DNA of 64,000 bases from Robbsia sp. KACC 23696 (GTDB lineage: Bacteria; Pseudomonadota; Gammaproteobacteria; Burkholderiales; Burkholderiaceae), in NCBI RefSeq assembly GCF_039852015.1, contig NZ_CP156626.1:682001-746000 (forward strand), read 5' to 3'. Position numbers and translations under genes: made by a program. Below the pieces are notes generated by a model, which searched no databases, was not told the origin of the DNA, and saw nothing but the letters and a program-made list of their open reading frames with translations. Every line of letters starts with the position of its first letter. Position 1 is the first letter of the stretch. Below, in pieces: positions 34,493-42,994 of this stretch.

Positions 34493-35911
34493 ATGGCGAC
34501 GATGGCAGGAAAACGAACGCAGGCGTCGATACGCCATTCTCTGCTGTCGGTGGTCATCGTCGGCTATGTGGCAAGTGTCGCGGGATGGGCGTCAGCGGCG
34601 CTGGCGCGGACGCCGCCGACCCCGACCCGGCCCCCGACGATCGCGCCGACCGCTGCCGATGCGCTAGCCCCGCCGGCGGCCCCGATATCGGACCTCGCGC
34701 CGACTGTCGACGCCGTCATGGCGTCGATCCGCGCGCAGTACGGCGTGGCGGGTATCGCCGTCGGCGTAACGATCGACGGGCGGCATCACTTTTTCAACTA
34801 CGGCCAGGCATCGCGCGAGTCGAAGCGGCCGGTGAGCCGGCGCACCTTGTTCGAGATCGGTTCCGCCAGCAAGACCTTTGCGGCGGCGGTCGCAGCGGAG
34901 GCGCGAGCGCGCGGTTTGTTTCGGTGGCAGGACACTGTCAGTAACGTGGTACCGACGCTGCGGGGTAGTGCATTCGACGAGATTCGGATGTGGCAGTTGG
35001 GCACGCACAGCGCCGGCCTGCCGATGAATTTGCCGGACGGTGTCGGCGACGAGGCGCATTTGCTCGCCTATCTGCAGCACTGGACGCCACCGCAGGAGAG
35101 GGGGCCCGCAAACGCCGCCGCAGGCTTGCAGCGACGTTACTCGAATGTCGGCATCGGGGTGCTGGGGTGGGCGGCGGCGCAACGCGTCGGACGGCCGTAT
35201 GCCGATATCATGCAAGCCGACATGCTGCCGGCTCTGGGCATGCGCGACACGTTTCTGACCGTTTCGCGAAATCGGATGCTCGATTATGCCCAAGGCTATA
35301 CACGCGACGATCGACCGATACGGCTGCATCCCGACTTGCTGGCGGACGAGGCCTATGGCGTGAAATCGAGTGCCGCCGACTTGGTGCGCTATCTCGATCT
35401 ACAGATCGAGGCAGGGCGCCTCCCCGATACGCAGACGCGCGGTACGGCGCCGGCGGAGGCGGAGACGAAGGTGCCCGTGCCCGTGTCTGTCACGGCGCCT
35501 TCGCGCCGGGCCGCGTGGCTCGCCGCCTTCGCGGCCACGCAGCGCCCCTGGCTGCAGGCGGGCACGATCACGCAGGACCTGATGTGGGAGCAGTACGTTT
35601 ATCCGGTCTCGCTGGCCGCGCTGCAGGCCGGCAACGGAAATGGCGCTGCACTGAAGACGCTGCCGGCGACGCTGCTGACGCGGAAAGGCAAGGGTGCCAA
35701 TGTGCCCGACGCATCCGACGCCGCGGCATCCCCAATCGTCTGGATCAACAAGACCGGTTCGACCAACGGCTTCGGCACTTACCTGGTTTTTATCCCGCAA
35801 CGTCGCATAGGCGTGGTCATGCTGTTCAACAAGAATGTGCCGATCGAGGCGCGAGTCGCCGCAGCTGCACGGATCGTATCGGTCATAGATCCTTCCGGCT
35901 TACGGCCATGA
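34493..35911 (+). CDS. Class C (AmpC-type) beta-lactamase family serine hydrolase
   Basis: A 472-residue exported serine hydrolase. A signal peptide ends near ASAALA, followed by a Pro/Thr-rich linker. The three class C motifs are present: SASK (in EIGSASKTFAAA), YSN (in RRYSNVGIGVLG) and KTG (in NKTGSTNGFGTYLVF). It should hydrolyse cephalosporins or act as a penicillin-binding-like esterase/peptidase. AmpC enzymes are usually about 360-390 residues; the excess comes from the proline/threonine tail and two insertions, near TRGTAPAEAETKVPVPVSV and before the KTG motif. ATG 34493 is chosen for its GGAG; ATG 34439, 34475 and 34502 are in frame. An apparent ampR relic lies upstream. Confidence 0.8.
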   Translation: MATMAGKRTQASIRHSLLSVVIVGYVASVAGWASAALARTPPTPTRPPTIAPTAADALAPPAAPISDLAPTVDAVMASIRAQYGVAGIAVGVTIDGRHHFFNYGQASRESKRPVSRRTLFEIGSASKTFAAAVAAEARARGLFRWQDTVSNVVPTLRGSAFDEIRMWQLGTHSAGLPMNLPDGVGDEAHLLAYLQHWTPPQERGPANAAAGLQRRYSNVGIGVLGWAAAQRVGRPYADIMQADMLPALGMRDTFLTVSRNRMLDYAQGYTRDDRPIRLHPDLLADEAYGVKSSAADLVRYLDLQIEAGRLPDTQTRGTAPAEAETKVPVPVSVTAPSRRAAWLAAFAATQRPWLQAGTITQDLMWEQYVYPVSLAALQAGNGNGAALKTLPATLLTRKGKGANVPDASDAAASPIVWINKTGSTNGFGTYLVFIPQRRIGVVMLFNKNVPIEARVAAAARIVSVIDPSGLRP

Positions 35912-35984
35912 GTATGGCGAGCGGCGTCTGCAGGTCCTTGCGCCCTGGGGTAGCATAAAAGCTGACCTTGTCGATGTGCCGCCG

Positions 35985-37121
35985 ATGCGAAAAACTGTTC
36001 TCCTGACCGCCTTATTCTGTATCTGCGCCGTAAGCAGCGGTTGCGCGTCGTTCGGCGCCAAGCGGCTTCGGGCGGACCAAGTGGATTACGCGCGCGCGCT
36101 GGGCGACGCGAAGAAACGCGAAATTCTGTCCGAGGTCGTGGGCCTCCGCTATGCCGATCCGCCCGGTTTCCTCAGCGTCACGCAGATCATTGCTGCCTAT
36201 CAATTCGATGCCGGCAGCGGTGCGACCGTGAATGCGGGGCCGGGCGTGCAAAGCTACTCGCCGTTGATCGGCACGGCTACCGCTTCCTATTCGAACCATC
36301 CGACTTTCACCTTCACGCCGACGACCGGCGAGGCGCTCGCGACGGCCTATATCCATCCGCTCCCCGCAACGCTGCTGCTGCCGCTCGCCGAGAGCGGGGT
36401 GCCGATCGATCTGCTGCTGCGCCTGACCGTGCAGTCGATAGCCGGCTTGCAGAATGCGTCGTTGCTGGGTGGCCCGAACAGCGATGGCTCCTCCGGCTTC
36501 TTTCAATTAATCCAGGCGCTACGCCGCTTGCAGCAGGCCGGCGAATTGACGGTCGGCTATACGGCGCAGGCGACCGATGCCGATGGCAAGAAAGCACCGC
36601 ACGCGACGCCGGAAGCGAATCAGAGCGCCGCGAATACGCCGGCGGTCGTGTCCCTGATCCTGAGCGCGACGGCGGGCGGCGAGTCGGCGCAGACGCGCGC
36701 GGACTTGCAACTGGTGCGTCGCTTATTGCACCTGTCGGAAAAGACGCACACCTATCCGGTGGTGTATGGACAATCGGCCTCGAACACCGACCAGATCCCG
36801 ATGGTGACGCGATCCGTGCTCGGTATCCTCGGCGATCTCGGCGCGCAGGTGAACGTACCCGACCAGGACATCGTCAGTGGCGCGACCAAGCCGACGATCG
36901 GCCTGGTCGGCGGCGAGAGCCGTCCGACCGTGATCGTGCATAGCGGGCCGAAAGCGCCGAAGGAAGCCTTTGTCGCCATCCAGTATCGCGGGCACGCCTA
37001 TTGGGTCGATGCCGACGATTTCGACTCGAAATACGCGCTCGGCATCGTGCAGGAAATCGTCGCGTTGGCGCAGGCCGATCAGAATACTGCTCCGCCCGTG
37101 GTGACGGTCCCGGCCGGCTAG
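35985..37121 (+). CDS. Predicted lipoprotein of unknown function
   Basis: A 378-residue lipoprotein with lipobox SSGC (Cys20) after a hydrophobic stretch (VLLTALFCICAV). No family is recognised. The mature part has a stretch of Tyr/Thr/Ser/Gly around YSNHPTFTFTPTTGEA, a helical section near residues 130-190 (LPLAESGVPIDLLLRL), and a C-terminal AFVAIQYRGHAYWVDADD segment that reads like an SH3-type or transpeptidase-adjacent fold, but this is only an impression. ATG 35985 is preferred to GTG 35976. It runs in the same direction as the beta-lactamase gene 73 bases upstream. Its stop overlaps the convergent epimerase gene by four bases. Confidence 0.6.
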   Translation: MRKTVLLTALFCICAVSSGCASFGAKRLRADQVDYARALGDAKKREILSEVVGLRYADPPGFLSVTQIIAAYQFDAGSGATVNAGPGVQSYSPLIGTATASYSNHPTFTFTPTTGEALATAYIHPLPATLLLPLAESGVPIDLLLRLTVQSIAGLQNASLLGGPNSDGSSGFFQLIQALRRLQQAGELTVGYTAQATDADGKKAPHATPEANQSAANTPAVVSLILSATAGGESAQTRADLQLVRRLLHLSEKTHTYPVVYGQSASNTDQIPMVTRSVLGILGDLGAQVNVPDQDIVSGATKPTIGLVGGESRPTVIVHSGPKAPKEAFVAIQYRGHAYWVDADDFDSKYALGIVQEIVALAQADQNTAPPVVTVPAG

Positions 37122-38356
37122 CGCTTCACTTCGTCCAAGGCAGTCAGGACATCGTGGCAGGCACCCATCGTATGGTAATCGGTCTTGCCGGGCGGACTCT
37201 TCAGCGCGTCGATCTTGCTGTTGTCCCGACGCAAGATCCGATACCAGGCGCCATGGGTATGATCGATGAAATGCGCCCAGCAATAGGTCCATAGCCGGTC
37301 GTAGTCATCCCAGTAACGCGATTCTCCGGTGCGCCGTGCGAGACGGGCGGCGGCGGCGATGGCTTCCGCCTGGACCCAGAAGTATTTGTCGCTATCGCAA
37401 ATGGTGCCGTCCGGCGCCATGCCGAAAAGAACGCCGCCATATTGCGCGTCCCAGCCGGGGCCCATGCCGGCGTCGTACAGCGCGCGTGCGCGCGGCAACA
37501 TCCATGATGCTTGCGCCGCCAATTGAGGAACGGCATTCACGCGTCGCTCCAGTTGCAAGAGCAGCTTCGCCCATTCGATCTGGTGGCCTAATTGAAATCC
37601 CCAGGGCCGGAACAGGTTGCTCGGATCGTCCTTGTTGTAATCCCAATCTACTTGCCACTGCGTATCGAAATGTTCCCAGATCAAGTCGTGGGTCAGCGCC
37701 GCCTGCCGCACCGTAATGTTTTCCGCGACGGTGATGGCGCGTTGCAGATAGGGGATCTCTTTTGTCGCATCGTAGGCAGCCAATAGCGCTTCCGTCATGT
37801 GCATATTGGCATTCTGCCCCCGGTATGCGCGTAGCGTCCAATCGCCGCCTGCTTCGTCCGCGTAGAGCTGCCCCGCTGCATCCCAGAAATGTCGCTCGAT
37901 CAGCGCGAACGTTTCGCCGATCAGCGGACGTGCCTCTTCGAGGCCGGCGAGGGTGGCGTGCGCATAAGCGAGTAAAACAAACGCATGACCGTAGGCATGG
38001 CGCGTCGCGTCGACGTCGATCTTCATCGATGGCGCACCGCCCGCGCCGTGGCGCCATTTCAGCGTCCAATCATAGCCGCCGCGGACCGGGTCGCGATGCA
38101 CGTCGCGAACGAAGCGCAGTGCATGCGCGGTGCGGGTCTGATCCGCCCGGTCGCCGAAGGCGCGGTACGCCGTGGCGTAGTTGAAAACGAAGCGGCAACT
38201 GCTGACGAGGTGTCGGATCAGCGGGTCGAAAACGGTGCCGTCGTCCCGATAGGCGTGATAAAAGCCCCCGGTCGAATCGAAGCCGTGCGGTGCGTAAAAC
38301 GCGAGCGTGTCCCGGATATGGGCACGGAGGAAGGGCGGGGCGCGAAAATCCGGCAT
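37118..38356 (-). CDS. AGE-family sugar epimerase/isomerase
   Basis: A 412-residue (alpha/alpha)6-barrel enzyme of the N-acylglucosamine 2-epimerase family, which includes mannose isomerase YihS and cellobiose epimerase. Family segments are GGFYHAYRDDG, RHLVSSCRFVFNYATAYRAFG, AYGHAFVLLAYAHA, NANMHMTEALLAAY, GFQLGHQIEWAKLLLQLE and DKYFWVQAEAIAAAARL; the histidines in RHLV, NMHMTE and GHQIEW are the expected catalytic and substrate-binding residues. AGGAG precedes ATG 38356; the frame extends to 38566 but that part is not family-like. Probable substrates are free mannose, glucose or fructose. It is divergent from the OmpA-like gene. Confidence 0.85.
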   Translation of the reverse strand: MPDFRAPPFLRAHIRDTLAFYAPHGFDSTGGFYHAYRDDGTVFDPLIRHLVSSCRFVFNYATAYRAFGDRADQTRTAHALRFVRDVHRDPVRGGYDWTLKWRHGAGGAPSMKIDVDATRHAYGHAFVLLAYAHATLAGLEEARPLIGETFALIERHFWDAAGQLYADEAGGDWTLRAYRGQNANMHMTEALLAAYDATKEIPYLQRAITVAENITVRQAALTHDLIWEHFDTQWQVDWDYNKDDPSNLFRPWGFQLGHQIEWAKLLLQLERRVNAVPQLAAQASWMLPRARALYDAGMGPGWDAQYGGVLFGMAPDGTICDSDKYFWVQAEAIAAAARLARRTGESRYWDDYDRLWTYCWAHFIDHTHGAWYRILRRDNSKIDALKSPPGKTDYHTMGACHDVLTALDEVKR

Positions 38357-38633
38357 GCGGGTCGTCTCCTGATCAGGCGGTTGTTCGCCGCTTCTCCGAA
38401 ACATTATTGCATGACCCGAAATTGCGCGTCGGGCGGCGCGACCGCGAGCCGATTCCGGGTGCACCATGCCCTCTGTCGGTGGCGGAGCGCGCTTACCCCA
38501 CGATTGCCGAAACAATGTTGCCCGCCCTAGGGTATCCGTTCTCGATGCCTGGGCCAAGGGAGGCAACGCTGGTTGCGCCAGTCCGGGGCGGGCCGATTTT
38601 GCCGCTTCAATTTCGATGAATAAGGAATGCGAA

Positions 38634-39737
38634 ATGACGAAGGCCAGGAATCTATGTCACCTGTCGGTCGCGACGCTGATGTTCGGCGTCGCGCTTGCGC
38701 TGTCAGCCTGCGGCGATAGCGTTTCGACCGATAGCGCGCGCGTTGCCGAAAAGGCTTCCGATGCGCGCGACGCCGCCAACGCGGCGGCCTCGGACGCGAA
38801 GGGGGCGGCAGCGGCCGCCGTGTCGGATGCCAAGGGTGCGGCCTCGTCGGCCGCGGCCGACGTCAAGGCGGAGACCGCCGCGGTTGGCGCTGCGGTCGCG
38901 GAGTCGGATCCCGTCGGTCTGAATGCGATTGGGGATCGCGGTACCGCGATCCTCGATCAGACGGCGAAGGGCGTGGCGTCGCTGGCGGAAGGCGGTAGCG
39001 CGCTGTTGGGGCGTCTCGGCGTGCGGCTGCGCGATGAGGATGCACGCGGCGTGGCGCGGAAGTCTGACGGCAAGACAGAGGGTGGGACTGGTGCTGCAAA
39101 GCCCGGACCGGCGAAGGCCGGCGTAGCAGCATCGCATGTTGCGAAGCGCGAGGCGGACACGGCGGCGGTGAAATCCGATGCGGTGAAGCTCGCGGCCGCG
39201 AAGACCGACGCGGCAGTGCACGATCTGGCCAAGGGCGACGTCACGCAGCTCGACGCGGCGAAGCGCGAGGTCACGCAAGCCGATGCGACCGTGCCGGCCG
39301 ACGCCATCGCCAGAGAGGCGCTCGCGAAGCATCGCGCGGCCGACGTCGAGACGACGGTCCGCGACGGCCGCATCGTGAGCGGCAATGCGCCAGCAAGCGC
39401 CGCGGCAGGTCAGCCTGTGCTGGCAACGGTAGCGATTCCTTTCGCATTCAACGCCAGTACGATGGCGCCGGCGCATGCGAAGGCCCTGGAGCCCGTCGTG
39501 GCGGAACTGCTACGCGATCCCGCCCGCCATGCGATTCTTTCCGGGCGCGCGGACAGTCACGGCGCGGTCGGATATAACCGCACGCTTGCCCGCAAACGGG
39601 CCGAAGCGGTTCGAAAGCATCTGCTGGGACGCGGTGTCGTCGCCTCGCAACTGACGGTTCGCAGCGAAGTCGGCGTGGCGAAGGATGTCGCGCTGGCCGA
39701 CGACAGCGACCGTCGCGTCGATGTCATCTTCCGCTGA
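38634..39737 (+). CDS. OmpA-family lipoprotein with Ala/Lys/Asp-rich repeat region
   Basis: A 367-residue lipoprotein. The lipobox is LSAC (Cys24 from ATG 38634, chosen for the AAGGA just upstream). Residues ~30-85 consist of imperfect Ala/Asp/Lys repeats (AASDAKGAAAAAVSDAKGAA) and a second such region follows at ~170-235; both should be helical coiled coil, similar to LEA-like stress proteins. The C-terminal OmpA domain (~265-367) begins AIPFAFNASTM and has SGRADSHGAVGYNRTLARKRAEAVRKHL, the peptidoglycan-binding signature (Asp and Arg). It should link the outer membrane to peptidoglycan. A terminator follows about 100 bases downstream. Confidence 0.8.
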   Translation: MTKARNLCHLSVATLMFGVALALSACGDSVSTDSARVAEKASDARDAANAAASDAKGAAAAAVSDAKGAASSAAADVKAETAAVGAAVAESDPVGLNAIGDRGTAILDQTAKGVASLAEGGSALLGRLGVRLRDEDARGVARKSDGKTEGGTGAAKPGPAKAGVAASHVAKREADTAAVKSDAVKLAAAKTDAAVHDLAKGDVTQLDAAKREVTQADATVPADAIAREALAKHRAADVETTVRDGRIVSGNAPASAAAGQPVLATVAIPFAFNASTMAPAHAKALEPVVAELLRDPARHAILSGRADSHGAVGYNRTLARKRAEAVRKHLLGRGVVASQLTVRSEVGVAKDVALADDSDRRVDVIFR

Positions 39738-39840
39738 GAGCGGCCAAGCGCGCTGAGCGCGCCTTGATCCTGTGCCACACGGGGGTGGGGTGTCGCGTGA
39801 CATCCGCGCGCGACGCGGCACGGGCGAATCGCGGTCCTGG

Positions 39841-39863
39841 AGCCGGCATTGCGCCGGCTTTTT
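39841..39863 (+). terminator. Rho-independent terminator after the OmpA-like gene
   Basis: AGCCGGC (39841-39847), a five-base loop and GCCGGCT (39853-39859), followed by TTTT. It abuts the stop of the convergent MFS gene (39863-39865), so it may overlap the end of that transcript too. Confidence 0.75.
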
Positions 39864-41101
39864 CAATGCAGGGTCTGGCCCTTCATTTCCGGGACCAGGA
39901 ACCACGTCGCGACCATATCGAGCACATAGATAGCCGCCAGCATCGCAATGGCGGTCTGGAACGAGTAGGCGCTGGCAATCGAGCCGATCACCAAGGGTCC
40001 GAAGCCGCCGACGGCACGGCCCGCATTCCACAGCACATTCTGCGCGGTGGCACGCGCCGCGGTGGGATAACCCTCCGACATCAGGGTACCGTAACCGCCG
40101 AGCATGCCGTTGACGAAGGCGCCCATCACGATACCGGCACACAGGATCGCCATCGGTGCGCTTAATGTGGCGTACACGCAGACCATGATCGCCGCGCCGG
40201 CTTGAAACAGCAGGAAGCTGGGACGTCGGCCGATACGATCCGCCAGCTGTCCGAAGATATAAATGCCGACCATCATGCCGAGGACGGTGGCCGACGTCCA
40301 CAGACCGGACTTCATCAGCGACAGCCCGAGCGTCTTCGACAGATAGCTCGGCAGCCAGATCGATATCCCGTAATAACCGAAGTTCTGCACCGAGCAGAGC
40401 ACCAGACAGCCCAGGCTCAGCTTGGTGGTGCGGGCGTCGGCGAACAGCAAGGCGAGCTTGGCACCCCAGCCCGGCTTGGCTTCGCGCTCGCGTTTGGCCT
40501 CGATAAAGACCTCGGGTTCATGCAAGGTCTTGCGCATGAACCACGCCGCCAGTGCGGGTAGCACGCCGACGACGAACATGCCGCGCCAGCCGATCATCGG
40601 CAGCAGGATCGGCGTCAACATCGCGGCGGCGAGCACGCCGACCTGCCAACCCAGGCCGACATAGGCGGAAGCCCGTGCCCGTTTGGCGGCGGGCCAGCAT
40701 TCGGCGACCAGCGCCATGCCGATGCCGAATTCACCGCCCAGGCCGAGACCGGCGATCGTGCGATAGACGAGCAGTGCGCGATAGCTCTGCGCAAAGGCAC
40801 ACAAGCCGGTGAAGATCGCGAAGAGGAAGATGGTCCAGGTGAGCACGCGGGCGCGGCCGAAACGGTCGCTGAGCGCGCCGAATACCACGCCCCCGACGAC
40901 GGAGCCGATCAGGGTCCACGTGACGATCGCGCCCGTTTCGCCGGGCGTCAGATGCAAGGCCGCACCGATGGCCGGCAGCATGAAGCCCAGAATCAGCAGA
41001 TCGAAGCCGTCCATCGCGTACCCGGCGGCCGCGCCGATCAATGCACGGCGAGCGTAGGGGGTCACCGCGCCATCGGCGGGCGTGTCGGATAAAGCATTCA
41101 T
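39863..41101 (-). CDS. MFS transporter, aromatic acid/sialic acid (SHS/AAHS) type
   Basis: A 412-residue 12-segment permease. GYAMDGFDLLILGFMLPAI in the first segment, with its Asp, GALSDRFGRARVL in loop 2-3, and RTIAGLGLGGEFGIGMALVAE are the signatures of the sialate:H+/aromatic acid:H+ symporter families. The C-terminal half contains LADRIGRRPSFLLF. The substrate may be an aromatic acid, a sialic acid or a small carboxylate; neighbours give no hint. No Shine-Dalgarno is obvious before ATG 41101. It stands alone on the minus strand. Confidence 0.8.
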   Translation of the reverse strand: MNALSDTPADGAVTPYARRALIGAAAGYAMDGFDLLILGFMLPAIGAALHLTPGETGAIVTWTLIGSVVGGVVFGALSDRFGRARVLTWTIFLFAIFTGLCAFAQSYRALLVYRTIAGLGLGGEFGIGMALVAECWPAAKRARASAYVGLGWQVGVLAAAMLTPILLPMIGWRGMFVVGVLPALAAWFMRKTLHEPEVFIEAKREREAKPGWGAKLALLFADARTTKLSLGCLVLCSVQNFGYYGISIWLPSYLSKTLGLSLMKSGLWTSATVLGMMVGIYIFGQLADRIGRRPSFLLFQAGAAIMVCVYATLSAPMAILCAGIVMGAFVNGMLGGYGTLMSEGYPTAARATAQNVLWNAGRAVGGFGPLVIGSIASAYSFQTAIAMLAAIYVLDMVATWFLVPEMKGQTLH

Positions 41102-41229
41102 GGGGAAGTTCGACAGGAGGATGCGACGAGCCGAACGATACCCGTCTCAGAAAACGCTGTCGAGCGTGGCCGTTCACGAGCGGCTCGCAGTCCGCGCGTG
41201 ACGGTCAGGGGCGTTGCACCCGCGTGACA

Positions 41230-41688
41230 TTACATCGATACGTGATCGATTTGATCGACGTCGAGGAAATGGCTGCGTCCGTGGTGCGCCGACATCGCCT
41301 CGCGCACGGCGAGCGTTTCAGCACAGGTCAACGGTGCGGCATGACGGTCCGAGTGACCCAACATGAGGTCGTCGAGCCGGTCGCCGTCGCCGGCAGCCAC
41401 CATCGACATCGCGTCGATCAAGGCTTGGTCGCTCGACAGACTGGCGTCGCGCATCGCGCCGGCGTCGTGCAGCAGCGACGCGGCAAAGGCGTCCACGACC
41501 GCGTCCGATGCCGGAATGCCCGCGTAGCGATCGGTGAACGTTTCTGCTTTTGCAGCCAGCAGTAACAATGCCGCGGATTCGCGGCCCGCTTCACGCGCAC
41601 CAATTCGGCAACGTGCCGCGAATTCGTGAATATCGGAAAAATGGACTTTTGTGTATTGCAGCCACGCACTTGCTAATTGCAGGTTCAT
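41230..41688 (-). CDS. Hypothetical protein, Ala/Asp-rich
   Basis: A 152-residue soluble protein with no recognised domain, largely alpha-helical by composition (for instance AREAGRESAALLLLAAKAETF and DALIDAMSMVAAGDGDRLDDLM). GGGAAGCGAG precedes ATG 41688, a good Shine-Dalgarno; the frame could extend to 41727. It is flanked by an MFS gene and a LysR gene on the same strand but with gaps over 120 bases on both sides. The function is unknown and it could be strain specific. Confidence 0.5.
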   Translation of the reverse strand: MNLQLASAWLQYTKVHFSDIHEFAARCRIGAREAGRESAALLLLAAKAETFTDRYAGIPASDAVVDAFAASLLHDAGAMRDASLSSDQALIDAMSMVAAGDGDRLDDLMLGHSDRHAAPLTCAETLAVREAMSAHHGRSHFLDVDQIDHVSM

Positions 41689-41923
41689 CTCGCTTCCCAC
41701 ACGCCTAAAAAAGTAGACTACCGCCATGAGAATTGATTCGCAACAGGAAATTGTCGAATGTGTGGCGTGTAATCACAATCGATGGACGACGATGCCGCTT
41801 GTCATCGTCGGGACTTTCTGCGACGGCGGCGATGCGGTCAATCTGTCTCGTTTCCGACGTAGACCGATTTAAGGGTTAACCCGAAATGCGAACCGATCCG
41901 TCGCATTGATTAATCGGCTGCGA

Positions 41924-42883
41924 TCAGCTGCGATTTTGATCAGTGCGACTTTCGGGATCGCGCGAATGTCGATCGTCGTGCGCGGGACGTGACGATTGTT
42001 TGACGCAATCGATCAGCGCGCGCAGCGCGGGGGGAATGTGGCGATGTCCGGGGTAATACAGGCAGAGTCCCGGAATCCAGGGGCACCACGCATCCAGCAA
42101 CGTGACCAGCTCGCCGCGCGCAACGGCATCCGCCGCGCTTTGGAAGGAGACATAGGCAATCCCCACGCCGGCGCAGGCTGCCTGCACCATCAATTCAGGG
42201 TCGTCGAGCGTCAATGCACCTGGCACGTCGAGCGCATGCGTCGTGCCATGCCGGGCGAACTCCCAGCGATACCGTTTTCCGCTTGGCATCCGAAAACGGA
42301 TGCACCGATGCCGCATCAGATCCTGAGGCATCTCTGGACGGCCCTCGGGATGCGCATCGAGATAGGCCGGTGTGGCCACGACGATAAAGCGTGCCTGCGG
42401 GCCAAGCGGGACGGCGATCATATCGGCCGGAACGGCTTCCGCCAATCGCACGCCCGCGTCGAAACCGTCGGCGACGATATCGACGAGCCGCCCTTCGGTG
42501 ACAAGGTCCACCTGAATGGTGGGATGGCGCGCCAGAAAGTCGGGCAAAAAGGACTGAAGCATCACGCGCGCCGCGACATTGCTCGCATTGATTCGCACCG
42601 TGCCGCTGGGCGGCCCGCTTGGCGCAACGTCACGCAGGGCGGTGTCGAGATCGCACAGCAAGGGCTGCAATCGCAGGAGCAGCCGCGTGCCGACTTCCGT
42701 CGGCGCCACGCTGCGAGTGGTCCGGTGCAGCAGCCGTGCTCCCAGCGATGCTTCCATCGTGCGCATCAGATGGCTGAGCGTCGACGGTGATACGCCCAGC
42801 TCGTCGGCCGCCTTGCGGAAACTCCCGTGCGTCGCAATGGCGGCGAAGGCGGTCAACTCTTGCAAAGCCGGCGTGCGATTCAT
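41924..42883 (-). CDS. LysR-family transcriptional regulator (divergent from SDR)
   Basis: A 319-residue LysR regulator. The winged helix-turn-helix (residues ~5-65) reads [46 protein letters not shown], followed by [10 protein letters not shown] and a periplasmic-binding-fold effector domain (~90-295). The group resembles CrgA/YafC-like regulators of neighbouring oxidoreductases. It is divergent from the SDR gene at 42995; a TATCG-N8-CGATA dyad (42904-42921) in the 111-base gap is a likely binding site. Effector unknown. Confidence 0.88.
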   Translation of the reverse strand: MNRTPALQELTAFAAIATHGSFRKAADELGVSPSTLSHLMRTMEASLGARLLHRTTRSVAPTEVGTRLLLRLQPLLCDLDTALRDVAPSGPPSGTVRINASNVAARVMLQSFLPDFLARHPTIQVDLVTEGRLVDIVADGFDAGVRLAEAVPADMIAVPLGPQARFIVVATPAYLDAHPEGRPEMPQDLMRHRCIRFRMPSGKRYRWEFARHGTTHALDVPGALTLDDPELMVQAACAGVGIAYVSFQSAADAVARGELVTLLDAWCPWIPGLCLYYPGHRHIPPALRALIDCVKQSSRPAHDDRHSRDPESRTDQNRS

Positions 42884-42903
42884 GGGGAATTTTCACTGCC
42901 ACA

Positions 42904-42921
42904 TATCGGATTGTATCGATA
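42904..42921. promoter_or_regulatory. TATCG-N8-CGATA dyad between the LysR and SDR genes
   Basis: An 18-base inverted repeat with perfect 5-base arms, 20 bases upstream of the LysR start codon and 74 before the SDR ATG. The spacing is slightly longer than a strict T-N11-A box, but the position in the divergent gap fits a LysR site. Confidence 0.45.
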
Positions 42922-42994
42922 GTAACAGCAGTCTCGAGCGCGTATCTTAAAAGTGTCTCTTCGAGACTTTTCGTTCAAGACCGAGGACATCGAC

